Source: Protea cynaroides
Taxonomy: Eukaryota > Streptophyta > Magnoliopsida > Proteales > Proteaceae
Length of the DNA: 64,000 nucleotides
Direction of reading: 5' to 3'
Assembly (NCBI GenBank): GCA_028583415.1
Contig: CM053271.1
Span: 91,530,584 to 91,594,583, forward strand
Positions 1 to 9,774 of this stretch are shown here, one piece after another. The notes under the pieces were generated by a model that was not told the DNA's origin, ran no database searches, and was given only the letters and a program-made list of their open reading frames with translations. Within the stretch, counting starts at the first letter, position 1. Every line of letters starts with the position of its first letter. The position numbers and the translations under genes were made by a program.

Positions 1-1
1 C

Positions 2-1027
2 TTTCCAGCTGCACAGACACCTCCAATGCCAGCAGGACAGGCAAGTACAGCTCCAAGGGGAAGTAACACAGTACCCCACGCACCTCAGACTCCCATCATG
101 CAGGCTCAAGTACAAAATCCTGAGATAGCTCAAGGTGGATATCAATCCCAACCACCTATGTATGGGGCATATGTCCCGCAGCAACTAGACCACTCCAGAC
201 TGGTGGAGCATTTTCTGAAACTGAAGCCCAAAGAATTTAATGGTAAGCCAGCAGATAGATCCCTTATGGCCGGCACACTGGGTTGACGAGATGGAAAGAA
301 ATTTTATGATGATGACAGTGAATGAAGAAGAGAAAGTATTGTGTGCCACCTTTATGCTGAAAGGAGATGCAAACCATTGGTGGAGATCCACCAGGACATA
401 TTCATTAACCAAGCACACCCAACTGACTTGGGATATTTATAAGGAGGCGTTCTTTGAGAAGTACTTTTCGAGAAGTTTCAGAGATTCTATGGGAAGAGAG
501 TTCCTGAGTTTATATCAGGGGCAGATGACCGTGGATGCATATCAACAGCGTTATGAAGAGCTGTTCTTCTTTGCACCCACCAGTATGCAAGAGGAAAACA
601 CAAAAACCCAAAGGTTCGTCATGGGACTTAGGAGAAGCATCTGCGAGCACGTATTGGGACTTGAAAAGAAAATCTATAATGAAGCTGCACAAATTGTTCG
701 AGTAAAAGAGTCGAGCCAGAAAGAGAGCTACCTTGCTCAAAACAGAGGTATAAAAAGGCCTAATGGGAATTCTTACAACGGAAGGAACACCAAGATATTC
801 AAACCCTTCCATACTCAAGGCTTTAATGCTGTAGCCAAGACTACCCCGCAGCTCCACAGCAACAAAAGCCAACCCCTGAGGGGATGAAATGTTATAACTG
901 CAATCAAGTAGGACATATGGCAAGGGAATGTCCTAAGCCCAGGAAGCAGCTACATCAAGGACGAGTTTACGCGGTTACATCTGAGGATGCTTCCGCATCG
1001 CCTGATGTGGTCACAGGTATGACTTAA
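2..1027 (+). pseudogene. gag: gag of E1 (5' end missing, two frameshifts)
   Basis: This is the capsid/nucleocapsid polyprotein, whose family role is to form the particle and package the element RNA. A Gln/Pro-rich N-terminal segment is followed by the retrotransposon Gag domain (about 265-600, with the HWVDEMERNF and DAYQQRYEELFFFAP stretches). A CCHC zinc knuckle follows, with Cys codons at 890, 899 and 929 and His at 914. A 4-bp insertion (duplicated AGAT, near 255-262) and a 1-bp deletion near 845 break the frame. The frame ends at TAA 1025-1027, just inside the intron donor, as expected for an unspliced Gag message. The gag ATG is outside the window. Confidence 0.9.
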
Positions 1028-1089
1028 AATTTTTAAGTTAGTTGTATTACATTGTATGAGCATGTAGACTAAACCAAAACAAATCACAG
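1017..1089 (+). other. gag-pol intron of E1 (intact GT-AG)
   Basis: This 73-nt segment starts GTATGACT and ends AATCACAG. Read through, the Gag frame stops at TAA 1025-1027. If removed, codon G (1016 plus 1090-1091) joins gag to the protease frame seamlessly, although unspliced gag and pol are in different frames here (73 is not a multiple of 3). A branch-point-like ACTAAAC lies 17 nt from the acceptor. CACAGGTAT repeats directly at both ends. The same segment occurs at the same place in E3, E5 and E6. Splicing is inferred; no RNA evidence is available. Confidence 0.75.
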
Positions 1090-4000
1090 GTATCATACCT
1101 ATTAATGGCATTCCCGCCAGAGTACTCTTTGACACAGGAGCTACTCATTCTTTTATATCTATGTCATTTGGAAAGAAGTTGAATCTATCCATTAAATCCT
1201 TAGACTACAAACTGCTTGTACGACCACCTATGGGATTAGAAGTGGAGTTAGAGAAAGGTTATGGACCAGGTCCAGTTCTTATTAATGAAAAGACTTTGGA
1301 TGCAATCTTGATCCAACTTGAGATGACAGACTTTTACGTCATCTTGGGAATGGACTGGTTAGCTTGGCATTCTACAAATCTATAGTGTGCCGAAAAGAAG
1401 CTGACATTTAAAGACAAAGAAGGAGCAGAGTTCCATTTTTCGGAAACCAAACTTCCCCGTAAACGAAAGCTCATACTCTCTGCACTAAAGGCTAAGAAGT
1501 GCCTTGAGAAAGGAGCAGTCGGGTATTTAGTATCTGTGGTCAACCTTACCAAGGAAGCACCACGAATGGAAGATAGTGATGTCGTGCGTGACTATCCAGA
1601 TGTATTTCCTGAAGAACTACCAGGATTACCACCCGACCGAGCTACAGAGTTTGTTATAGATCTTATACCTGGAGCCGCACCAGTATTGAAAGCACCTTAT
1701 CGAATGGCTCCTACTGAACTGAAGGAATTGAAAGTAAAACTACAAGAACTGTTGGACAAGGGTTACATTCGCCCTAGTATATCACCATGGAGAGCGCCAG
1801 TATTATTCGTGAAGAAGAAGGATGGTAGCGTTCGCTTGTGTATAGACTATCGAGAACTGAATAAACTGACAATCAAGAATCGGTATCCATTGTCGTGGAT
1901 CGATGACCTGTTCAATCAGTTGCAAGGTGCCAAAGTGTTCTCCAAGATCGATCTTCGGTCAGGCTACCATCAGCTGAAGATTAAGGATGGTGATATTCCC
2001 AAGACAGCATTCAGGACCAGATATGGACATTATGAATTTTTTGTCATGTCTTTCAGATTGACGAACGCACCAGCAACCTTTATGGAACTTATGAACTGAG
2101 TTTTCCATGATATGTTGGATACGTCGGTTATTGTATTCATTGATGATATATTGGTCAACTCCAAAGACGAGGAAACTCATATTAAGAATCTAAATGCCGC
2201 TTTGCAGCGACTACGGAAGGAGAAGCTCTACGCCAAATTTTCAAAGTGTGAGTTTTGGCTAAAGAAAGTCGCATTTCTAGGCCATGTTGTATCTGCTGAA
2301 GGAATTAAAGTGGATCCCAGCAAGATCGAGGCTATTGTAAAGTGGAAAGCACCGAAGAGCGTTGCAGAAATTAGAAGTTTCTTGGGTCTAGCTGGGTATT
2401 ATCGATGATTTGTGGAAGACTATTCCCGAATTGTCGTACCTCTTACCAGTTTGACTAAGAAGGGCGAGAAGTTTGTTTGGACTGATAAATGCGAGAAGAG
2501 TTTCCAAACATTGAAGGCTAGATTGATATCAGCTCCAATCTTGACCATTCCAATTTTAGGACAACCATTTACCTTGTACACTGATGCGTTAGGGCTGGGA
2601 TTAGGATGCGTACTTATGCAAGGAGAACAAGTTATTGCCTATGCCTCAAGACAGTTGAAGACACATGTGAAGAACTATCCCACTCATGATTTGGAATTAG
2701 CGGCAGTAGTATATGCTGTCAAAATATGGAGACATTATCAGTACGGGGAGAAGTTTCAGATCAAATCAGACCATAAAAGTCTTACTTATCTATTTAATCA
2801 GAAGGAGCTGAATATGAGACAAAGAAGATGGCTGGAATTATTGAAAGATTATGATTGTGATATCCAGTATCATTCGGGGAAAGCTAACGTAGTAGCCGAT
2901 GCGTTGAGTAGAAAGGCAATGATAAAATCTCAGGGAGAGGTTAGCACAACTGCCGCAATGTGTACTATCGGGAAGGTATTCAATCACGATAATGAGCATT
3001 TTGTGATAGATGCACCGGATGGATCGGCCAACCAAGGGTTTATTCATCGGTTTTCAAATATGTTCGCCGCAATGAAGATTATACCGGATATAATTGATGA
3101 AGTAAAGACAGCTATCAAATCAGACCCTTACCTAAGAACGGTACAAGATGACATCGAAAAAGGTAGGACTAACCCTGAGTTCACCTTGGATGAAGAGAAG
3201 GTACTGAAATACAAAGGAAGAATATGTGTACCCGAAACAGAAAGCTTGGACATTAGACACAGATTGATGAAAGAAGTCCATACCACCATCTATTCGATAC
3301 ATCTTGAAAGTACAAAAATATATCATGATCTAAAGAAATTATATTGGTGGAGAGGAATGAAAGCAGATGTAGCTAAATTCGTGTCTCAATGCCTAAATTG
3401 TCAAAAAGTAAAGGCTGAACGACAAAGATCGACAGGACTGTTACAGCCGTTACTGGAACCAGCATGGAAATGGGACTGCATCACTATGGACTTCGTCATA
3501 GGATTACCATTGACTCCTCGAGTGGTTGACACAGTTTGGGTGATTGTAGACTGCCTGACTAAAATAGCTCGCTTTATACCTATACGACCTCAGTATACAC
3601 TGGAGAGGTTAGCTAAGCTATATGTGGATAACATTGTGCGATTACACGGAGTACCTGAAAGCATTGTGTCCAATAGAGATCCACGATTTACCTCAATGTT
3701 TTGGGAAGGATTGCAAAAGGCTATAGGTACAACATTGAAGTTTAGTACTACATTCCATCCACAGACAAATGGACAGTCAGAGCGTACAATTCAGATTCTA
3801 TAAGATATGCTTCGAGCATGTGTAATTGATTTTATAGGATTATGGGATGAAAAGTTACCATTGATTGAGTTCGCTTATAACAATAGCTATCAGGCTAATA
3901 TACAGATGTCACCCTATGAAGCACTCTATGGCAGGAAGTGTCGAACTCCTTTGTTTTGGAATGAAGTTGGGGAACGTAGTATTGTTGGACCGAAATTTGT

Positions 4001-4560
4001 TGAAGAGACTTGTCGAGTGGTCGACATTATCAAGGAAAGAGTGAGAACAGCTCAGAATCATCAGAAGCAATATGCAGATACTCGATGCCGAGACATTGAA
4101 TTCATCGTGGGTGATAAAGTATTCTTAAAAGTATCGCCTATGCGAGGTTTGAAACGGTTTGGACAGAAAGGAAAATTAAGTCCAAGATATGTCAGGCCGT
4201 ATGAGATTCTAGCTAAACGTGGAAAAGTGGCTTACCAGTTAGCATTACCACCATCTATGTCAAGTGTCCATGACGTATTTCATATTTCCTTATTGAAGAA
4301 GTATGTCAAGGATCCGACACACGTTTTCACAATAAACCTACCTGATTTGATTGAAGATTTGACATTTGAAGTAGCACCGACATAAATCACTAGTTTAAAG
4401 GTTCAACGACTACGCAACTGTGATATCTATTATGTTAAGGTCACCTGGAAAAGTAGAGATATGGAAAAAATCACATGGGAAGAAGAGAATGCTATGTGAA
4501 AGCAATATCCCCATCTATTCGACTCGGAAGGTATGTACAATTTCGAGGACAAAATTTTTA
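1090..4560 (+). pseudogene. pol: pol of E1 (PR-RT-RNaseH-IN-chromodomain)
   Basis: This polyprotein makes and integrates the DNA copy. The aspartic protease has DTG at 1131-1139. The reverse transcriptase has the LCIDYRELNK and KIDLRSGYHQLKIKDGDIPKT motifs and the catalytic FIDD at 2136-2147. The RNase H shows YTDA near 2577-2588. The integrase has an HHCC finger around 3280-3405 and D, D, E residues in TMDFVIG, SNRDPRF and GQSERTIQ. A chromodomain-like tail lies about 4380-4540. Breaks: TAG 1383, TGA 2097, TGA 2406 (a CGA in relatives), TAA 3801 (GAA in relatives), TAA 4383. It needs the upstream intron removed to be joined to gag. Confidence 0.93.
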
Positions 4561-4726
4561 TAAGTAGGGCAAGTTGTAAGACCCGTATCAAACTAATCGG
4601 TCTTACCACCTTGAACCAGGTCTACCCATCATGGTCGAGTCAAATGGACCAAGTGCGTGAAGGAGATAACGATCCCAGGTATTAAATTGACCCAAAAACA
4701 TAAAAATAAGGGGGAGGGTCGCATAC

Positions 4727-4850
4727 CCAACAAGGCAGGGTCGGAGCCCCCCAAGACAAAAAGTCAGACCCTAAGTTTCTAACCGGGGGTCGGACAATTT
4801 AGAACCAGGGGTCGACGGGATCTCCGACCCCCTCATCGACCCCCAGTCTG
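4727..4850 (+). repeat. CGACCC/GGGTCG cluster 1 (U3 side)
   Basis: A dense run of GGGTCG, GGTCGGA and the inverse CGACCC lies between the LTR start and the TATA box. It is present at the same place in the other Tekay-like LTRs, for example 11750-11880 (minus), 31580-31710, 35170-35310 and 58150-58265. Pairs of inverse copies could form hairpins. A regulatory role is inference. Confidence 0.7.
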
Positions 4851-4936
4851 CCGACAGAAACCGTGATTTGGAAACTTTCCAAATTTCAATGGGATTCATT
4901 CCTAATCTCAATGGGACTTATTTTGGAAGTTTCTAC

Positions 4937-4947
4937 TCTATAAATAG
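4937..4947 (+). promoter_or_regulatory. LTR TATA box (E1)
   Basis: TCTATAAATAG lies about 365 bp into the LTR and just upstream of a conserved ACGTCCC block. The same box sits at the same relative position in the other Tekay-like LTRs: about 11640-11650 and 19273-19284 (minus), and 31801-31813, 35396-35407 and 58355-58367 (plus). In E4 the equivalent is near 23827-23836 (minus). It is the likely core promoter for the element RNA. Confidence 0.7.
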
Positions 4948-5346
4948 AACGTCCCTAAGCCTCTTTCACTCCTTTTAGAACCCTAATTGGATTGAGAGAA
5001 AGAGAAGAGAAGGAGAAGAGAAAGAGAAGAGAAGAAAAGTGGAGAAGAAGATCAAAGAGAAGGCTTCAGAGAAACAAGCCTAATTCTCAGGTATGGATAC
5101 TATCTCCATGGAATTCTAAAGACCTTAGAATAGATAGTGAAGAGGGTATGATCTAGGAGAAACCCAAATCATCCATCCAAGGTTAGGTTTTAATGGAAAA
5201 CCATGGAGGAGATCATTAAAACCATGTAGGTGAATAAAATATGATTCTAAACCACAGAACATGTATGGAATGGATTATAGAAGCAAGCCATAGGACCCAA
5301 ACACGAAGGAATGGACTGTAGGATAAAAATTTTGACTAAACCCACT

Positions 5347-5531
5347 GGGGGTCGCACGTGGGGTCGATGGACAATCGACCCTACCAGACCCTAACATCGA
5401 CCCCCATTGTTCGGGAAGTCCAGATTATAGGTATCGTACCCAGGGTCGATGGAACATCCGACCCTGGCATCGACCCTACTACAGGGGGTCGCAGAAAACT
5501 GCTACCCTACCTGCGACCCGTCCTGCGATCC
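5347..5531 (+). repeat. CGACCC/GGGTCG cluster 2 (downstream of TATA)
   Basis: This second group of the same heptamer in both orientations lies about 770-955 bp into the LTR. Equivalents are at 11150-11290 and 18780-18910 (minus), and at 32205-32370, 35760-35905 and 58730-58855. Its spacing from the LTR start is kept between copies. Confidence 0.7.
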
Positions 5532-6296
5532 CCAGTTAACAGTAAGCTTTTTAAAATCAGAATTAATTCTAATTAAATTCTATCGACTTGATTAGGTCTT
5601 CTAGTGATATAATATTGATATTTAGTTGATTCTTAAAGCTTGAGAGAGGATCTACAATCAAATAAAGGTAAGGGAACAAAACCTAAACTAATTGACTAAT
5701 AATAAACTGTTTTTATTTCTTGAGTCCAATGCCATGATTGATTCTATGCGTGTATGCTTGTTATGTGCATTCAACATGTCATCCAATATTTTTATTATTA
5801 CTGTTCATGCATATTTAAATTATTGTTTATAACATGATGATGATGATGATGATAGGAATAGGCATGTGAATATATGTGTGTGGTTGGTGTGCTTTATGCG
5901 AGCGAGTATCAGGGGGGATGTCATAGGCTGGGCCTCAGCACTCTAGCTCTATCTCTAACTCAAGTCTTGTCCACTAACATCGTCGTATCGTCATTACCTT
6001 AGCAGAGCTATTACGTCGTAGTATATGAGGGGAGGTGGTCTTGGACCGTGTAGTCTCTGACTCTGCCGGGGGACCTTACCCCTATCTCTATGGACGTATT
6101 GAGGGATGCTAGGGTGAGGCCTTGGATACACTGATTGGTATTAGGATTGGTTAGTTGCGAGCCCAGTTTGCAAGCCCTCGCCAGCAGGGGCTTACGTGTT
6201 GGTATGGGTAGGGTATCAGGGGAAGTGTCATAGGCCGAGCCTCAGCACTTTAGCTCTATCTCTATTCCATAGTAGGGTGGATGGGGACGGCAATAA

Positions 6297-6617
6297 ATGT
6301 TAATCTTTGGATGGGCTTCCACGCATAGAGGCGAGGCGGCCACCGAACCTTTCTATAGCGCATTGCAAACTTATTTACCAGACCAAAGATATGAATTGAA
6401 TGCATACATATGTTTGTTGCATTGTTTTGTTTGCTCACTGAGCCATGATGTGTGCTCACCCTCTCGACGTCGAAAATTTTTAGTTGATGATGCAAGTACC
6501 TCTGTCGAAGATTATATGAATGCTCTGGTGTACAGGCGTGTTGCTGCAATGGAATTCGAAGACTTGGTGGATACGCATGATCCCTCATGCGAGTCCAACT
6601 CATGCGTATTCGATTAG
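6297..6617 (+). CDS. LTR-embedded Cys-motif ORF (E1 copy)
   Basis: I recognise no known family. This 106-codon frame near the LTR end has a weakly conserved N-terminal half, a middle with CLLHCFVCSLSHDVCSP, and a conserved C-terminal block beginning SVEDYMN and ending SCESNSCVFD before a stop. The same block, in frame and ending at the same stop, occurs in the LTRs of E2, E3, E6 and the more divergent E4. In most copies the tail reads CEC-two residues-C; E1 has CES. No signal peptide or catalytic motif is visible. It lies downstream of the TATA box, so it would be in the transcribed leader of a 5' LTR. Coding status is inferred from frame conservation only. Confidence 0.4.
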   Translation: MLIFGWASTHRGEAATEPFYSALQTYLPDQRYELNAYICLLHCFVCSLSHDVCSPSRRRKFLVDDASTSVEDYMNALVYRRVAAMEFEDLVDTHDPSCESNSCVFD

Positions 6618-7039
6618 ATTTTTCATTTGAATTTATTAAGAAAATATAATTGATATTTTATTTATTTATGTCTCAATTGATACAACATAAATTGATAGTT
6701 TATTTATGATTATCACAATTAGATTCCTCTGTTCATTTATTATTAAGACTTCCGCTATTGTGTATTTATTCTGATTATGGTTGTGGGTGTGTATGGTTTT
6801 ATTTTTAACGGACACAGCCTATTAGAGATCCTGGTTGAACCGTTGGTTTATTAGCGGTTCATCACACCATTCTGAATGGTGCAGAATTGGGGTGTGACAA
6901 CATCGCTTTTAATGACAATTTAACAGTTCAGATTACTCAAATTAAATAATCTAACCATTCAGATTACTCAAATCAAGGTAAAATATGATCAACGGATCAA
7001 ATCAAAACTCCAAGATCAATGATCCAATTTTATCAAATT

Positions 7040-7345
7040 TCAAGATCGATGGTTTAATTTTAATCATATCATTCCAAGCATATGATCGGATCAATTTTAA
7101 TTCCATCAAAATTCCATATGATCGGATCAATTTTCATCATAATGCCATAATCGGATCAATTTTTATCATAATGCCATAATTAAATCAATCTTCATCATAA
7201 TGCCATAATTGGATCAATCAAAATTCCATATGATCGGATCAATTAAAATTTCATATGATCGGACCAATTTCATAGCAATATCAATATGATTGGATCAATT
7301 TCAATCTAATTTCCATATAATTAGATCAATCAAAATTCCATACCA
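7040..7345. repeat. Degenerate AT-rich tandem repeat
   Basis: Roughly 30-bp units built on GATCGGATCAATTTT followed by CATCATAATGCC or AATTCCATAT repeat about nine times with variation. No coding potential. It lies within the B2 fragment. Confidence 0.65.
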
Positions 7346-8034
7346 TGGTCTGATTTTAACCGCATCAATGGTCAGATCAATGATCAACAATCAGATTTTC
7401 ACATCAATGGTCAGGTTTTCATAAAATAAGATATCATCATAATCAACATAAAAATTATATCCGATGGATCATAATATATGATATCAACATAAATGAGATA
7501 AAGAATCTACATCCAATGGCTTTGACATAATGAGGACAGAATCAGTTGATCGCAGGAGGGATGTTGGGTTTGTGCATGCAGCGACAAATGGTGGTGATAT
7601 GGAATGGATTTTGAGTTGGGATTGGGTAGGAGATGGCCACGGGTAATATTGTGTACGTGATAAGGTAGGACACATGGGGGTTCGTGGAAAGGTGGAGGTA
7701 TCAAGTGGTTTGGTGAGGTGGCTTACGGTGGAGGCTTAATATGGTGATCTGATAAGGTGGAGTTGAAGGTAATGGCACATGGTGGTCGGTGAGTAGATAG
7801 GTAGTGGTAATGGTAGTTGCGGCTTCTCGGTTTGGACATTAGGTTGCAGATCGGTGGGGCTTGGAAGTAATAGGTGTCAATGGTGGGTTTATGCTTGGTT
7901 GCTGTAGGTGTCTAAGATGGGATAACAAGGTGTTGGTCATGCATGGAGTTTGGGTATGACAGATGGTAGAAAGCAAATAAAAATAAAAAGAAAAGAAAGG
8001 AGTGGGACATACCTAGAGTTTCAGATGGTGAGTT

Positions 8035-8790
8035 TTTCTCCCTTTCCTCCTCTCGATCCCAGCTCCTCTTTTTATCTTCTTTTTCTTCCTTCTATTATCT
8101 CTTTCGGCTCCTCTTTCGATCCCACTCAATCTCTCTCCCTTCTTTCTTCTTGTCTTCCTCCTCTTTAATTCTCTTTCTTCTTTTCTTTTTCCCTCTCTCT
8201 CTCTCAGCCTCTCACTCTTTTTTCTTTTTTTCTTTTTTTTTTCTTCCTTATCTTCCTTCCGCCCTCTCACTCTTTTCACTTCTTCTCATTTTTCTCTTTC
8301 TTTTTTTTTTAGAATCCCACTTTCTTTTTTTTCTTTTAAATCTCTCCTCTCTCTCCTCTCTCTCCTCTTTAGCTCTCGTCTCTCTTTCTATCCCCCCCCC
8401 GATTTTTTCTATCTCTCCCTCTCTCTCCTTTTATCTCTCGGTCTTCCTCAATCTTTCTTCAGATTTTTTTCCTTTTTCTCCATCTCCCTCCTAATATGAT
8501 ATTCTCCTTTTCCCTTCGAATCCAACCCAGTTGGCCGATTTCCTTTCTCATTTTCTTTCCATCTAAGACTCCCCACGACAATCCTCTTCTTTTTTCCTTA
8601 AATTGACACATCACCATCTTTTGGAAACCCAAAATCCATATCTTCTCTTTCTTATCTTTCTATTTAAAACCCATTGAATATAATCTCTCCATTCTTTCCT
8701 TTCTTTTTGTTGATTTCCACCCTCTTTCTATTTTTTTTGTTGATTCTTCGAGATCTCTCTCTATCTCTTTCCTAACCGAACCATTAGCCA
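8035..8790. repeat. Pyrimidine-rich low-complexity tract
   Basis: C/T-rich sequence on the plus strand, dominated by CTCT and TTCTTT runs. It corresponds in position to the CT-rich block 44660-45310 of the LARD LTR. The long frames through it encode only Ser/Phe/Leu (or Lys/Arg/Glu) runs and are not genes. Confidence 0.8.
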
Positions 8791-8800
8791 AACATTTCAA

Positions 8801-8804
<4 letters not shown>

Positions 8805-8841
<37 letters not shown>
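8805..8841. repeat. (TA)n microsatellite
   Basis: An uninterrupted TA run of about 37 bp, located where the LARD LTR has its AT-rich TATATA segment (45331-45410). Confidence 0.9.
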
Positions 8842-8845
<4 letters not shown>

Positions 8846-9774
8846 CCCATAAAATATAATTTAATGCCTAATGCAATACATAATCATAATAATATGTATA
8901 ATATACATAATATGCACGCACATGGGTTGAATAGATTTGGTCCGGATTGACAAGGATTGACTGGGTTGGGCCAGGACTGGCTTGGGTTGAGCTGAGTTGA
9001 CTGGATTGATTGTGTTTCTCTCTCTGTCATTTCATGGGCTATTTCCGTTGCCATTCTGCATGAAATTTTTTGATAGCCTTTATTCTACATTTTTTACATT
9101 CACTTTGTAGAACATTAAAAATGAGAAATATTGGAACTTGAATCACCTCATTTGAAAATAAAATGGTCAACTTATGAATTTCTGAAGTTTAAGCAGGCCA
9201 ATTATCGATAATTTGGCTGACCATTCTGCATGGGATCCTTCGGAGACTTCTACTAGAGATTTTTTACGTCCACCTTGTAGAGTACTAAAAATGGAACATA
9301 ATGAAACTGAAATCATTTGATTTGGATATGGGATGACCAAAATATGAATTTTTGAAGATTAAATGACCATTTCCATGTGTAATTTTGCATGGGAACCTTC
9401 GAAGACTTCTACCCAAGCTTTTTTATGTCCACTTTGTAGAACATCACAAATGAAGAATAATGGCCTTGGAATCATCTGAATTCGACGTAGAACGACAAAG
9501 ATATGAAGCTTTGAAGTTCTAACGATAATTTTGCATGAAAGCTCGCACGGGGCCCACTGATGACTTCTATCCAGGATTTTTCACGTCCACTTTGAAGAGG
9601 ACTGAAAATAAGGAATATTGGCCTTCGAATCATCTGATTCCGATATCAGATGACCAAGATATGATGTCCTGAAGTTTGAATGATAATGCATGCATCATAT
9701 GATAATTACGTAAATACCCTTGCACTTTCAAACTACGATATCTTCCTTGTTTGAAGTCAGAATTTGATGATTCC

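Larger units (their letters stand above)
1..6899 (+). mobile_element. E1: Ty3/gypsy Tekay-like chromovirus, 3' part
   Basis: This is the 3' portion of an LTR retrotransposon cut by the window edge. In order it shows the end of gag, a short intron-like segment, pol (protease, reverse transcriptase, RNase H, integrase, chromodomain remnant), a degenerate polypurine tract and a complete 3' LTR ending in GGGGTGTGACA. The 5' LTR, primer site and gag start lie left of the window, so the target-site duplication cannot be checked; the five bases after the LTR are ACATC. The domain order RT-RNaseH-IN and the C-terminal chromodomain-like tail place it among chromoviruses. The Tekay/Del lineage is inferred from overall resemblance, not from a phylogeny. 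Confidence 0.93.
4575..6899 (+). repeat. 3' LTR of E1 (2325 bp)
   Basis: The LTR starts TGTAAGACCCG and ends GGGGTGTGACA, with the usual TG...CA termini. It is preceded by a degenerate polypurine tract, ATAAGTAGGGCAAGT (E6 has a clean version). It holds a TATA box, two CGACCC/GGGTCG clusters, a (GAT)n stretch near 5834-5853, repeated modules that pair a CAGGGG motif with CTCTATCTCTA (about 5905-6275), and a short ORF near its end. It corresponds to the LTRs at 9775, 17407, 31442, 35033 and 58012. Confidence 0.93.
6900..9774 (-). mobile_element. B2: diverged LARD-type LTR fragment, left piece
   Basis: This non-coding sequence lies between E1 and E2. From about 8860 to 9774 it matches, at lower similarity, the LARD LTR stretch 45400-46030: the CATGGGTTGA start, the TTTCATGGG and GTAGAACATTAAAAATGA stretches, and repeated 'gaagacttctacc' phrases. 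The part before about 7950 has no match I can see inside the window. It continues after E2 at 19653 and ends GGGGTGCTTACA like the LARD LTR, so it is a minus-oriented LTR or LTR fragment. Its far end is left of the window. E1 appears to be inserted in it. Confidence 0.6.

Noticed and set aside
8150..8494. Long open frame rich in Ser/Leu/Phe
   Set aside because: It follows from the pyrimidine-rich tract; the opposite strand gives a Lys/Arg/Glu frame of the same kind. Similar frames at 44570-44875 and 53735-54481 are the same artefact.
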